The notes beneath the pieces are model-generated. The model saw only the letters and a program-made list of their open reading frames with translations. It was not told the origin of the DNA and did no database searches. Below, piece after piece: positions 56,501 through 62,203 of a stretch of 64,000 nt of DNA (position 1 is its first letter; every line of letters starts with the position of its first letter). The DNA lies in the NCBI RefSeq assembly GCF_035958815.1, contig NZ_CP108383.1, positions 7,564,001 through 7,628,000 of the forward strand, read 5' to 3'. The DNA is from Nocardia sp. NBC_01327. GTDB lineage: Bacteria; Actinomycetota; Actinomycetes; Mycobacteriales; Mycobacteriaceae. The position numbers and the translations under genes are program-made.

Positions 56501-58844
56501 GATCCGCCTCGGCCACAACGAGTGTGGCGCCCGCGGCGAAGGCCATCAGCCACTCCAGGACAGCGGCATCGAAGCTCGGGTTCAGACATTGCAGCACCCG
56601 CGAGCCCGGAGCCACTCGATACGAATCCACTACTGCGGCAGCCAGACCCGCGAGACCGGCGTGGGTCACCACAACCCCCTTGGGCACACCCGTGGAACCG
56701 GAGGTGAAGACGATGTAGGCCGGGTTCGACAGCCTCGAAGGACGCGGCAGGTCGGTGGCGTCCAGCGGCTCGGAGGACAGCTCGGCCCAGGCCGTTCCGG
56801 ACAGCAGATCGTCGAGGGCGATCCACCGCACCGCATCCGGAAGATCGGCGACCTCCCCGATGGTCAGCCCCACCCGGGCTCCGCATTCGGCGGCAATGCG
56901 CGCGACACGATCACCGGGCATCGCGGTGCCGAGCGGCACGAAGGCAGCTCCGGTCTTGGCCACCGCCCACAGCGCGACCACCGCCTCGACGGAGCGTGGA
57001 AGCGCCAGCAGCACAGCCGATTCCGGACCGATCAGATCCGAGAACCCAGGACTCCGCAGCAGCCTGCGGGCCAGCCGATTCGACTGTTCATCCACTTCGC
57101 CGTAGGTCAGCGACCGACCACCGCCGACAACTGCCACCGCATCACGGCCCGCACGCCGCAGTCCCGCGCGCAGAATCTCCGGCAGCAGTTGCGGTTCCGG
57201 CGCCTGCACACCCTGGGCACCCGCGAGAACCCCCTGCTCGTCCGTGGTGCAGTACGCCAACTCCGCCAGCGGCGTATCCACCTCCGCCGCGAGCAATGAA
57301 TCCAACAGCGTCAAGAACCGCCGATGATGCCGTCCCAGCGAATCCTCGTCATACAGCCGGGGATTCGCCGCGAAGTCGACATGAATAGGCGCACCCGCAC
57401 CGTGCTGATAGAAGTTGACGAACAAATCCTCGATCGGCCCGGACGTCAGCACATGCAGACTCGACCGCACCCCCGCGAAGTCGATCCCCGCCGGAAACAG
57501 CATGATATTGATTACCGGCCCGACAAACCCCCGCCCAAGCTCCGGCTGCCCCTCGGCACCCGACTGGGCCGCCCGATCCCCCGCGGCCCCGTGCTCAGCC
57601 ACCCCCGACTGGGCCGCCCGATCCCCCGCGGCCCCGTGCTCAGCCACCCCCGACTGGGCCGTCCGATCCCCCGCGGCCCCGTGCTCTGCCACCCCCGACT
57701 GGGCCGTCCGATCCCCCGCGGCCCCGTGCTCAGCCGCACCCGACTCGGCCGCCCGATCCCCCGCAGCCCCGTGCTCAACCACCCCCGACGCGGCAGCGCT
57801 GCGCCCGGCAGCACCCGGCTCCGCAGCACCCCAGTGCATATCTTCGGCGCGGAATCGCTGATGCCGCAGGGCGCCCGAGGCGGCGACACGGACCGCGTCC
57901 AGGACTTCGCCGACTCGGCCGGTGCGCGGCACCCGCACCCGTAGCGGCACCACATTGGCGATCATGCCGCCGGAGCGGCGGAGCAGCGCGGTGGTTCGGC
58001 CGGAGACCGGCAGGCTCAGTACGACGTCTTCGGTGGCGGTGAGGCGGGCGTAGTACAGCGCGACCGCTGCCATCACGACCATGGCCGAGCTGGCGTCGAA
58101 GCGATGGGCGGCGTTCTCCAGGCGGGTGGCGGTGCCCTCCCCCAGTTGTGCGCGGGCTTCCCGTCCCAGGGCGCAGGCGGGAGCCGTGGCGGATACCAGG
58201 CTGCAGCGCTGTGGCATGCCGGCGGTCACCTCGCGCCAGTACTGTTCGTCGGCCGTGAATCGGCTCGACTCCCGGTACGTCATTTCGGCCTCGTGCACCG
58301 CGAGCAATGAGGCGGCGGTTCCGGCGGCAGCGGGCTCGTGGCGGACGGCGGCGTTGTAGAGCTCGGCGACGCGGTACAGCATGGTTACCGAACCGAATCC
58401 GTCGATGAGAATGTGGTGGGCGCGGGTGAACCACAGGTGGTGGTCGTCGCCGACCCGGATCACCGTGGAGATTCCGGCGCGGGCGCCGAGCAGATCGATG
58501 GGCGCGGCGACATCGGCGCGCATCCACTCCAGTGCGGCCGCAATCGGTTCCGGTTTGTCTCGGAAGTCCAGAAATCCCACCGCGGGCGCCAGACCGGGAT
58601 CCACCACCTGATACGGCCGATCGTCGATCTCGGCCAGACGCAGTACGCCGGAACCGAATTCGCGCCCGGCGACCAGTGCGGCGCTACGCAGCGCCGCGAG
58701 ATCCAGTGGCCCCCGCATCTCTATGTACTGGGCCTCGGACAGTGGCACGCTCGGATCCAGTTGCTGCGCATACCACATGCCGAGTTGCGCGGGAGAGAGC
58801 GGAAAAACCGTGGCGGTCTGTTCCGCCGTTGATTCGCGCGTCAT
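44592..58844 (-). CDS. Four-module non-ribosomal peptide synthetase (C-A-T-E, C-A-T, C-A-T, C-T-TE)
   Basis: A 4750-aa peptide synthetase; every domain keeps its signature. Module 1: C1 (1-545, HHILIDG at ~143), A1 (~550-1065), T1 (Ser1110), E (~1155-1640, HHLACDAVSW at 1290), so residue 1 should be D. Module 2: C2 (HHLILDG at 1841), A2 (~2150-2800, interrupted by a ~125-aa insertion), T2 (Ser2847). Module 3: C3 (HHIATDG at 3031), A3 (~3340-3845), T3 (Ser3888). Module 4: C4 (HHIAADG at 4072), T4 (Ser4450), then TE with GYS4584AG, Asp4611 and His4728; no A domain lies between C4 and T4. C1 and TE resemble EntF. By-eye specificity codes are DALCVSSVAK, DALLITSIAK and DAVAITDVWK; I cannot assign substrates. 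The ATG is preceded by GAGGCG. An MbtH gene is not in the window. Confidence 0.96.
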   Translation of the reverse strand: MTRESTAEQTATVFPLSPAQLGMWYAQQLDPSVPLSEAQYIEMRGPLDLAALRSAALVAGREFGSGVLRLAEIDDRPYQVVDPGLAPAVGFLDFRDKPEPIAAALEWMRADVAAPIDLLGARAGISTVIRVGDDHHLWFTRAHHILIDGFGSVTMLYRVAELYNAAVRHEPAAAGTAASLLAVHEAEMTYRESSRFTADEQYWREVTAGMPQRCSLVSATAPACALGREARAQLGEGTATRLENAAHRFDASSAMVVMAAVALYYARLTATEDVVLSLPVSGRTTALLRRSGGMIANVVPLRVRVPRTGRVGEVLDAVRVAASGALRHQRFRAEDMHWGAAEPGAAGRSAAASGVVEHGAAGDRAAESGAAEHGAAGDRTAQSGVAEHGAAGDRTAQSGVAEHGAAGDRAAQSGVAEHGAAGDRAAQSGAEGQPELGRGFVGPVINIMLFPAGIDFAGVRSSLHVLTSGPIEDLFVNFYQHGAGAPIHVDFAANPRLYDEDSLGRHHRRFLTLLDSLLAAEVDTPLAELAYCTTDEQGVLAGAQGVQAPEPQLLPEILRAGLRRAGRDAVAVVGGGRSLTYGEVDEQSNRLARRLLRSPGFSDLIGPESAVLLALPRSVEAVVALWAVAKTGAAFVPLGTAMPGDRVARIAAECGARVGLTIGEVADLPDAVRWIALDDLLSGTAWAELSSEPLDATDLPRPSRLSNPAYIVFTSGSTGVPKGVVVTHAGLAGLAAAVVDSYRVAPGSRVLQCLNPSFDAAVLEWLMAFAAGATLVVAEADPVLGAELAALVREYGITQVCSTPAVLSTLEPDALDGVRAVSSGGEPTPPDIVARFGIGRDLLNSYGPSETTVAVTYTEGLVSGRNSGLGDPVPGAGMLVLDRWLRPVPIGVAGELYVTGPGVARGYVGHPGLTAERFVPAPVGLPGSRMYRTGDLVRWTAVVRGKAGGTQATGGAQVILEYVGRADFQIKLRGMRIELGEIDAALDTHAAVEIAVTVARPAPSGGTLLAAYVVPHSGATVTEADLLDHVSRRLPPYMVPATVTVLGALPLTANGKVDRRALPEPVVAQPVLQREPVSDTERILCTLYAEILGASDIGPHTSFFALGGDSIMAITLVSRARAAGLVFSAREVFEHRTPAALAAVVSQIADRTEQLPELPGGGLGRLPLTPVAAWLLARPGWERFAQSMVVRLPGGIEPEALTHTLQALLDRHDMLRARVVDTASGIQLEVPPPHRVDAADLLTRIAATDDIDRELEATVARLNPRGGAMTAFTWLDPGPAGHGRLLIAIHHLACDAVSWRILLPDLMSAWTQASAGTTPTLQETGTSVRTWAHALRALLMPGDVAASAGPVDGEAEPAYGRTLSAGDAPRAVGEWPACEFDYWRAVLATDPLLGTRRLDPEVDTYGVAGRVEVEIPGVASAALAGRMASTYRCGVEDALLAALSLALARWRSARGEFGAGAAATVVAVERHGRDETAIAGADLSRTVGWFTAQVPVRLGSVAGAGFLPPVCAGERGVESNISAPALATQAGLWRGGSARIGAAEAALKLVKEQLRAVPRGGFGFGVLRYLDGGTAGELGVLPEPQVGFNYLGQVPDMEVEGDWLPVGMAARLGGHAAADMPLAAVLSVDAVTLESEQGSRIRAVWQFAPGALSGASVEALAREWVSAVVELAELVSAPEAGGFTPSDLPLVDADQSEIDSWERDYGLLDDVLPLTPLQRGLLFQAQLAEGGPDGYSVQAVIDVEADLELDRLTAAAEALVRRHEVLRAGFVQAGDRAVQVIATQVAVPCVYREAYGATEAELDEMAAAELRTPFAVDAPPLLRFLCIALGQRRFRIVITNHHLILDGWSMPLLLAELVGLYETGGADGGFAPPVPFRRYLEWLSGRDIDRARTAWAHSLADLDGPTLLAPAALHTDAPSMPVAHEIPLPSDLADRLRATAANCQVTVNTMVQVAWALLLSELTGSADIVFGATVSGRPPELSGAERMVGMLVNTVPVRITLHPAERLSDLLSRIQREQAALSEHQFLGLDEIHARTGLGPLFDTATVFESYPVDAASLAAATRQAQLAVTGIRAHDGTHYPLSLAAYANDGLRLELTRSPRYFEAAQANSIAAGVARLLATLAEDPHRRTAAVRSIDPVESPAIRHGAGAGRIQLLPDLLAGNGIHSTVAVVDPHAPARTVSTDRQDAGGGYNSGVVHDMAGDRDVLGMAGELTYGELDSLSNRLARVLIQAGAGPERAVLVALPRSVRAMVTLWAVAKTGVAFVPVDISQPAARTAVIATECAAVLGVTDSPVGENLPPELSWVVLDDPDIAARIEASPTDPVTDTDRLCPLHPGHAAYIVFTSGSTGTPKGVVVTHTGLADMASAAVEQCSINRESRVLHCLNTAFDAAILVWLSTFAAGGTLVVAPPDANAGAELAAALIDGAATHLLCTPTVLATLDVEDLHGVRVIATGGEPCPPALIARMSTGRLLVNSYGPAETTIAAAYRANMTPETAAVIGAPVPGTSLLVLDRWLRPVPPGAVGELYVRGQGLARGYSARPALSAARFIADPYSAGGRLYRTGDLMRCTPAGFEYAGRSDFQVKIRGIRVEPGEVDAVLSTHPQVETSITVARRTRTAATALHSYVTLVVPATAPPWERAVPGRDPIESGRPGLSARPGRQPDPAAGTGRLNWHAATNSDLLDPTDAAGRIGVTGGASGPVGSPGRAAGAVRLAGGAAGAVRSAGGAAAVPRTAGDTGGGLRAVGAATGVDSSPSGAVAPTAAVLMAWVSVRLPRYLVPSSIQVLADLPRTRTGKIDVRALPEPEVAQSVYVAPVGDEVLVAETYAEVLGHERVGAGDDFFALGGDSLIATRVAARLGAALGSAVPVRLLFEAPVVGELARLLAAAGRREAGPELVRGPRPDPVPLSPAQQRMWFVNRYDPSSPAYNVPVALRLSGRVDLAALRTALYDVIERHETLRTVYPDIDGVGGQRILPASEVPLDLEPVPMTLDELPAAVMRTVTEGFDVTAAVPLRFRLFRTAPDEHVVVLVAHHIATDGFSMAPLTRDVAAAYATRAAGQQPGWEPLPVQYADYTLWQHARLGAEEDPESLLAQQLDYWARTLTDLPDHLELPTDRPRPPQASHHAAECTARVDSAVNAAIEHCARTHRATPFMVVHAALAVLLSRLSGSADIVIGTPVAGRGHRGLDDLVGMFVNTLVLRTGIHAGETFGALLDRVRDTDLAAFERADIPFERLVEVLSPARSEARHPLAQVMLVFQNLAMPELELPETTVIPMDLPQTSSRFDLSITVIADPDGLRLRCCYATDLFDESTVAAFTDRLVRLLTAVTDESTSAVGDIDLLTAVEQEQTRIEPEPVAAPRPLAELMADAVAANPSGVAVVCGDRQLTYRELDTRASLLAERLLQVGAGPETLVAVGIPRSIESVLAVWAITRTGAAFVPIDPAYPLDRIQRIVEVSGVGVGLTVSAQRDRLPDAVDWWCVDDPSSSEVSAAQSKKISSREHRPENPAYVIFTSGSTGAPKGVVVTHTGLANLAMAQCDRDRITSDSRVLHVASPSFDASVVELVMAVGAAATLVIAPPTVFAGPDLTELLAREHVSHIALTPSALATVEPAGLHDLHTIVTGGEPCPPELVAAWFAPNRLHFNDYGPTESTVWASGSAPLQPGAPITIGKPAPGVHALVLDNRLRPVPDGVVGELYLSGIALARGYFGRLDLTAARFVAHPTAPGRRMYRTGDLVRRRAGDLEYLGRTDTQVKLRGLRIELGEVEAALTADPAVARAVALVREDAHGGILVAYVMPEPGAEISLAALKSAVAQRVPSYMVPSALVALDDLPRTANGKLDRDALPAPQLTAGAREPVIGPQEEAVAAVFAEVLGIDQIWRDDDFFALGGNSLIATRVAARLGTVLQTTVPVRALFDAPVVAELAALVAAETMTDRPRPGPRTRPERIPLSAAQQRMWFLNRYDPGSPVYNIPGAFEIQGSLDIPALRSALGDVADRHETLRTVYPADSDGRPYQNILPAYASSTPIVEIDTTPAEVAQQLFAQLSRGFDITREVPLRVCVLHTAPQHAVLALAVHHIAADGWSMAPLARDVLAAYVARAAGGRPQWAELPLQYADYALWQRELLGADADHGSLAHRQLEFWRTRLDGLPEVHRLPTDRPRPELPSGIGNRIEFTVPALVHDRMQVLARAHGATPFMVVHAALTVLLARLSGTRDIALGSVVAGRGDGEFDDLVGMFVNTVVLRSRLDPAAGFAAVLDAVRRDDLAVYGNTDLPFERLVEALAPVRSTAHHPLFQVLLAFQNVQPARTTLPGLEIRPVEAPAPGAKFDLEWMIAEQFGPAGEPAGMTTSLTFATDLFDRVTAQSMADGFLELLAALTETPDAAVGVIAVPGGLPELAGEIHDDAAPTVQVRPERRAYRAPRTDAESALTAAFETVLESGRIGVDDNFFEVGGNSMAAVRLVTLIRERTGIPLPLQWMFLDPTPAALALRLSEAAEQPEVDPSMRVMLPMRPAGTGPALFCIHPAVGLAWCYGGLVRYIDRSHPVYGLQSPGVVDGGTADRTIGDLAVRYVDEIRRVQPEGPYHLLGYSAGGVLAHAMAVELRRRGARVPSLIMMDGRAEVEIFDDGNIPPLALLLAEFGGIEAPPGASGVTASQAAELLAASGISFTATEIEHFYSDMQHLLRQISDHRPSVFDGDLLFFSAAGNPAPLPNVATWRPYITGPITDHLIDFGHNQLVTEAALTFIGPIISAYLER
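50661..50741 (-). repeat. 30-bp tandem repeat inside the A2 insertion of the NRPS
   Basis: Two 30-bp copies (50661-50690 and 50691-50720) differ at one base and are followed by a degenerate third copy. They encode GAAGAVR-type decapeptides within a Gly/Ala/Pro-rich insertion (about residues 2631-2758) that splits the C-terminal part of the A2 domain before motif A10. Confidence 0.75.
57546..57815 (-). repeat. Six 45-bp in-frame tandem repeats in the NRPS starter C domain
   Basis: Six 15-aa units cover residues 344-433: the first is degenerate, then four near-perfect GAAGDRxAxSGxAEH units and a last one ending SGAEGQ. Third-position bases are as conserved as the others, which points to recent slippage or recombination. 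The array sits between RHQRFRAEDMHWG and FVGPVINIMLF of the C1 domain. Confidence 0.92.
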
Positions 58845-58868
58845 AACGCCTCATCGAGTCGAACTCCG

Positions 58869-59573
58869 TCATGAAAGAGACTGGGCGTCTTGCGGCTGTT
58901 CGCGATAAGCCGGAACCCAGTTGTCGGGGCGAGCTGTCAACCGCCCCACCATGACTGCGCGCACATGTGCGGGCAGCCCAGGTGCGAACTTGCGCACGTA
59001 AGCATTCATCCATTCCGGTCGGTCCAAGAGGAATGGGAAATCTGTTGTCATCATGGATCGGACGACCAACATAGGCATGGGCGCGTCCAAAGGCCGAAAG
59101 TCCTTGTTCCACAGGCCCGGTTGATCACATCCCGGGTAGAATTGGCCGAGCATCGCACCGCGTTCGACGAATCTGGTCTTGAATTCCACGTGCATCTCGT
59201 CGATCAGCGACAAGTCGGTCAGATTCGGGAACACGGTTATCAACGCGCGCAAGACCGATGTGGAGTTGCCGTTCCCTGTCGGCAATTCGGGATAAACCTC
59301 GAGTGCGTCCTCGATAATGGCGTGCAGCCATAGCGGCTGCGGCTCCGCGGCGGGGACCTGTGCGAGCCACAGCAGGTCCCGCCGCATGGACGGTCGTACA
59401 TACGGGCATACGGGCCCGTCTCTTCCCAGGTCTTCGCTGGGTTGGGTCAGAAAGGATTCAGCCCAAGATCGAAACGCCGCCACTGTAGACCTGGCGGCAG
59501 GACAAGATGATCCGGAATCCCCCAATGAGACCCATTGCAGCCCCGAGCGGGGCCCGATTACACGCTCGCTCAT
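58869..59573 (-). CDS. DUF6875-like protein, first gene of the NRPS operon
   Basis: A 234-aa soluble protein with no signal peptide. Visible blocks: CPYVRPSMRRDLLWL near residue 56, SVLRALITVFPNLTDLSLIDEMHVEFKTRFVERGAMLGQFYPGCDQPGLWNKDFRPL in the middle and VVRSMMTTDFPFLLDRPEWMNAYVRKFAPGLP later. The pattern CPYV...MLGQFYP matches what I recall of DUF6875, an actinobacterial family that often accompanies biosynthetic genes; its activity is unknown. The conserved Cys, Arg and Tyr residues hint at an enzyme or ligand-binding role. The ATG follows GAGG by six bases. Its stop lies 24 bp before the NRPS start, so it is co-transcribed with it. Confidence 0.72.
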   Translation of the reverse strand: MSERVIGPRSGLQWVSLGDSGSSCPAARSTVAAFRSWAESFLTQPSEDLGRDGPVCPYVRPSMRRDLLWLAQVPAAEPQPLWLHAIIEDALEVYPELPTGNGNSTSVLRALITVFPNLTDLSLIDEMHVEFKTRFVERGAMLGQFYPGCDQPGLWNKDFRPLDAPMPMLVVRSMMTTDFPFLLDRPEWMNAYVRKFAPGLPAHVRAVMVGRLTARPDNWVPAYREQPQDAQSLS

Positions 59574-59621
59574 GACTCACCTCGGCAGATCGAGCACAGC
59601 GGCAGACGCCGTTGCCCCATA

Positions 59622-59633
59622 CATATAAATATG
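59622..59633 (-). promoter_or_regulatory. AT-rich palindrome in the NRPS operon promoter region
   Basis: CATAT-AA-ATATG (59622-59633) lies 49-60 bp upstream of the first gene of the NRPS operon. It is the only strongly AT-rich spot in the gap and could include the -10 element. On the minus strand it reads TGCATATTTATATG, which shares TGCATAT with the SmtB-type site at 61331-61344. The similarity is modest. Confidence 0.35.
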
Positions 59634-59710
59634 CACCGATGCCGAGCCGTTAACACGAGTAGTGCGATACCTGAATTATTAATCAGCGCCCCAATTTTCA
59701 GGGGCAACCG

Positions 59711-59746
59711 AATAAAGAAAAGACCGGTCAGGCATTGACCGGTCTT
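59711..59746 (-). terminator. Intrinsic terminator of glyS
   Basis: Perfect inverted repeat AAGACCGGTCA/TGACCGGTCTT (59720-59746, loop GGCAT on the plus strand) followed on the minus strand by a T-rich run TTTCTTTATT (59711-59720). It begins 16 bp after the glyS stop. This is the clearest classical rho-independent terminator in the window. Confidence 0.9.
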
Positions 59747-59762
59747 CTCGGAGTGTCTGGGG

Positions 59763-61157
59763 TCAGGCGCCGATGAGGCGTGCTGCCAGGTAACCCTCTA
59801 CTTGATCGAGAGCAATTCGCTCCTGCGCCATGGAATCACGCTCACGCACGGTGACGGCGTGATCCTCGAGCGTATCGAAGTCCACCGTGATGCAGAACGG
59901 CGTACCGACCTCGTCCTGACGGCGATAACGGCGGCCGATGGCGCCGGCATCATCGAACTCGACATTCCAGTTCTTACGCAACTGAGTAGCGAGATCCTTG
60001 GCCTTCGGCGAAAGATCCGCATTGCGCGAGAGCGGCAGCACCGCGGCCTTGACCGGAGCCAGACGACGATCCAGGCGCAGCGTGGTGCGATCCTCCAGCC
60101 CGCCCTTGGCGGTCGGAACCTGCTCCACGTGATAGGCGTCCACCAGGAAGGCCATCAGCGAACGGGTAAGACCGGCCGCCGGCTCGATCACATACGGCGT
60201 GTAGCGCTCGCCGGTGGTCTGATCGAAGTAGCTCAGGTCCTGCCCCGAATGCTCGGAGTGGGTCTTCAGGTCGAAGTCGGTGCGGTTGGCGACACCCTCG
60301 AGCTCGCCCCACTCACTGCCCTGGAAGCGGAAGCGGTACTCGATATCCACCGTGCGGGTGGAGTAGTGCGAGAGCTTCTCCTTCGGGTGCTCGTACAGCC
60401 GCAGGTTCTCCGGATCGATGCCCAGATCCGTGTACCAGGCCAGGCGCGTATCGATCCAGTACTGGTGCCACTGCTCGTCCTCGCCCGGCTTGACGAAGAA
60501 CTCCATCTCCATCTGCTCGAACTCGCGCGTGCGGAAGATGAAGTTGCCGGGGGAGATCTCGTTGCGGAAGCTCTTGCCCATCTGGGCGATACCGAACGGC
60601 GGCTTCTTGCGCGCGGTGGTCTCGACGTTCTTGTAATTGACGAAGATGCCCTGCGCGGTCTCCGGGCGCAGGTAGTGCATGCCGTCTTCGGTCTCGACCG
60701 GGCCGAGGTAGGTCTTGAGCATCATGTTGAAATCGCGCGGCTCGGTCCACTTGCCGACGGTGCCGCAGTCGGGGCACACGATGAGTTCCATGGACACCGA
60801 ATCCGGATCCTCGATGCCCTTGTGCTTCTCGGCGTACGCCTCCTGCAGGTGATCCTGACGATGCCGCTTATGGCAGTTCAGGCATTCCACCAGCGGATCG
60901 TTGAACACCGCGACGTGACCGGAGGCCACCCACACCTGGCGGGGCAGGATGATCGACGAGTCGAGGCCGACCACATCCTCGCGGCTGGTGACCATCGACC
61001 GCCACCACTGCCGCTTGATGTTCTCCTTGAGCTCGACTCCCAGCGGGCCGTAATCCCACGCCGATTTGGTGCCGCCGTAGATCTCACCGCTCGGGTACAC
61101 GAGACCCCGGCGCTTGGCGAGGTTGGCGACGGTGTCCACCTTCGACTTGGGTGCCAC
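59763..61157 (-). CDS. glyS: Glycyl-tRNA synthetase (dimeric type)
   Basis: A ~464-aa class II aminoacyl-tRNA synthetase that charges tRNA-Gly. It opens VDTVANLAKRRGLVYPSGEIYGGTKSAWDYGPLGVELKENIKRQWW; motif 2 is GIAQMGKSFRNEISPGNFIFRTREFEQMEMEFFV and motif 3 GLTRSLMAFLVDAY, followed by the anticodon-binding domain. A zinc-like cluster ECLNCHKRHRQDH...VCPDCGTVGKW is seen at ~100-160. I favour the GTG at 61157 (VAPKSKVD) because GGAGA lies eight bases upstream; an ATG five codons earlier (61172) is the alternative. It diverges from smtB and ends at a strong terminator. Orthologue of Rv2357c. Confidence 0.96.
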   Translation of the reverse strand: MAPKSKVDTVANLAKRRGLVYPSGEIYGGTKSAWDYGPLGVELKENIKRQWWRSMVTSREDVVGLDSSIILPRQVWVASGHVAVFNDPLVECLNCHKRHRQDHLQEAYAEKHKGIEDPDSVSMELIVCPDCGTVGKWTEPRDFNMMLKTYLGPVETEDGMHYLRPETAQGIFVNYKNVETTARKKPPFGIAQMGKSFRNEISPGNFIFRTREFEQMEMEFFVKPGEDEQWHQYWIDTRLAWYTDLGIDPENLRLYEHPKEKLSHYSTRTVDIEYRFRFQGSEWGELEGVANRTDFDLKTHSEHSGQDLSYFDQTTGERYTPYVIEPAAGLTRSLMAFLVDAYHVEQVPTAKGGLEDRTTLRLDRRLAPVKAAVLPLSRNADLSPKAKDLATQLRKNWNVEFDDAGAIGRRYRRQDEVGTPFCITVDFDTLEDHAVTVRERDSMAQERIALDQVEGYLAARLIGA

Positions 61158-61330
61158 TGAAGAAATCTCCATCCGGTCCGGAAAACTACAAGGGACGTCC
61201 TCAAGCCTATCGGTACCGGGCTAGCCAATTTACGCCCACTCCCACCCCTCCGGCCGCGCCCCGCACACCCTCTCGCGCGCGCGCCGGATTCAGGTCTCAC
61301 GCCCGTGTCAGCGCGTCGCGTTTGACATGC

Positions 61331-61344
61331 ATATGCTTGCATAT
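61331..61344. promoter_or_regulatory. SmtB/ArsR-type operator upstream of smtB
   Basis: Perfect 6-2-6 inverted repeat ATATGC-TT-GCATAT located 37-50 bp before the smtB start, in an AT-rich patch that should include the promoter. AT-rich imperfect palindromes of this type are bound by ArsR/SmtB repressors, so autoregulation of smtB-zur by zinc is the likely function. Confidence 0.7.
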
Positions 61345-61380
61345 AAGAATGGCATCGGTTTCCAATAAGGAGTTGGTTCG

Positions 61381-61776
61381 ATGACCACGGACAGCGGTGC
61401 CCCTCTGCGGCGCTCCCGCGTCGCGACCGAGGCACCAGCCGCGATTCCGCACGACCCGTACCCGTACCGGTCGCCCATGCCGCCGATCGTGCCCTCGCGC
61501 ACCATCCTGGACTCGGCCGGCGAGCTGCTGCGCGCGCTGGCCGCACCGGTGCGCATCGCCATCGTGCTGCAGCTGCGGGAGTCGCCGCGCTGCGTGCACG
61601 AGCTGGTCGATACGCTCGGCGTGACCCAGCCGCTGATCAGCCAGCATCTGCGGATCCTCAAGTCCGCGGGCGTGGTGCGCGGTGAACGCACCGGGCGCGA
61701 AGTGATCTACGAACTGGTCGACGAGCATCTGGCGCACATCGTCATCGATGCCGTCGCACATGCCGAGGAAGGGTGA
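61381..61776 (+). CDS. smtB: ArsR/SmtB-family zinc-responsive repressor
   Basis: A 131-aa winged-helix repressor, orthologue of Rv2358. After a ~40-aa flexible N-terminus it has LLRALAAPVRIAIVLQLRESPRCVHELVDTLGVTQPLISQHLRILKSAGVVRGERTGREVIYEL. The last helix carries the complete alpha-5 zinc site D114-x-H116...H127-x-x-E130, with the spacing of SmtB/CzrA, so it should release DNA when zinc is bound. It overlaps zur by 4 nt, giving a zinc-sensing pair in which SmtB derepresses zur when zinc is high. Confidence 0.95.
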   Translation: MTTDSGAPLRRSRVATEAPAAIPHDPYPYRSPMPPIVPSRTILDSAGELLRALAAPVRIAIVLQLRESPRCVHELVDTLGVTQPLISQHLRILKSAGVVRGERTGREVIYELVDEHLAHIVIDAVAHAEEG

Positions 61777-62192
61777 TCGTGGGAACAACCGAGAAGACGG
61801 TCGGTGTCCGCAGCACTCGCCAGCGCAGCGCCATCGCCGCCCTGCTCACCGATATCGACGAATTCCGCTCCGCCCAGGAACTGCACGATGAGCTGCGCCG
61901 CCGCGGCGAGGGCATCGGGCTGACCACCGTCTACCGCACGCTGCAATCGCTGGCCGAGGCCGGGCTGGTCGACGTATTGCGTACCGACTCAGGCGAATCG
62001 GTGTACCGGCAGTGCTCCACCGGGCATCACCACCACCTGGTCTGCCGCAGCTGCGGGAGCACCGTCGAGGTCGAGGGCCCGACCGTCGAGGCCTGGGCGG
62101 ACTCCGTCGCCGCCGAACACGGGTTCACCGATATCAGCCACACCATGGAGATTTTCGGCACCTGCCGAAACTGCTCCAGCCGCAACAGCTGA
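61773..62192 (+). CDS. zur: Zinc uptake regulator, Fur family
   Basis: A 139-aa Fur-family repressor, orthologue of Rv2359 (FurB/Zur). DNA-binding half: TRQRSAIAALLTDIDEFRSAQELHDELRRRGEGIGLTTVYRTLQSLAEAGLV. The metal-binding half has GHHHHLVC91RSC94 and GTC131RNC134 (structural zinc) and the regulatory His cluster. With zinc it represses zinc-uptake genes. GTG 61773 overlaps the smtB stop; the GTG two codons later has better spacing to GAGGAAGGG and may be the true start. Confidence 0.95.
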   Translation: MIVGTTEKTVGVRSTRQRSAIAALLTDIDEFRSAQELHDELRRRGEGIGLTTVYRTLQSLAEAGLVDVLRTDSGESVYRQCSTGHHHHLVCRSCGSTVEVEGPTVEAWADSVAAEHGFTDISHTMEIFGTCRNCSSRNS

Positions 62193-62203
62193 CGCCCGAA
62201 ACC

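Noticed and set aside
52608..57299. Long plus-strand open frames opposite the NRPS gene
   Set aside because: They follow from codon bias on the coding strand; no motifs, no ribosome sites, and the NRPS frame is continuous.
57546..57815. CRISPR array
   Set aside because: The 45-bp units are direct tandem repeats without spacers, keep the reading frame and encode a 15-aa repeat.
39410..59573. Integrated mobile element carrying the NRPS
   Set aside because: No integrase, transposase, tRNA-linked attachment repeats or composition break could be seen at the boundaries, so only lineage-specific content is claimed.
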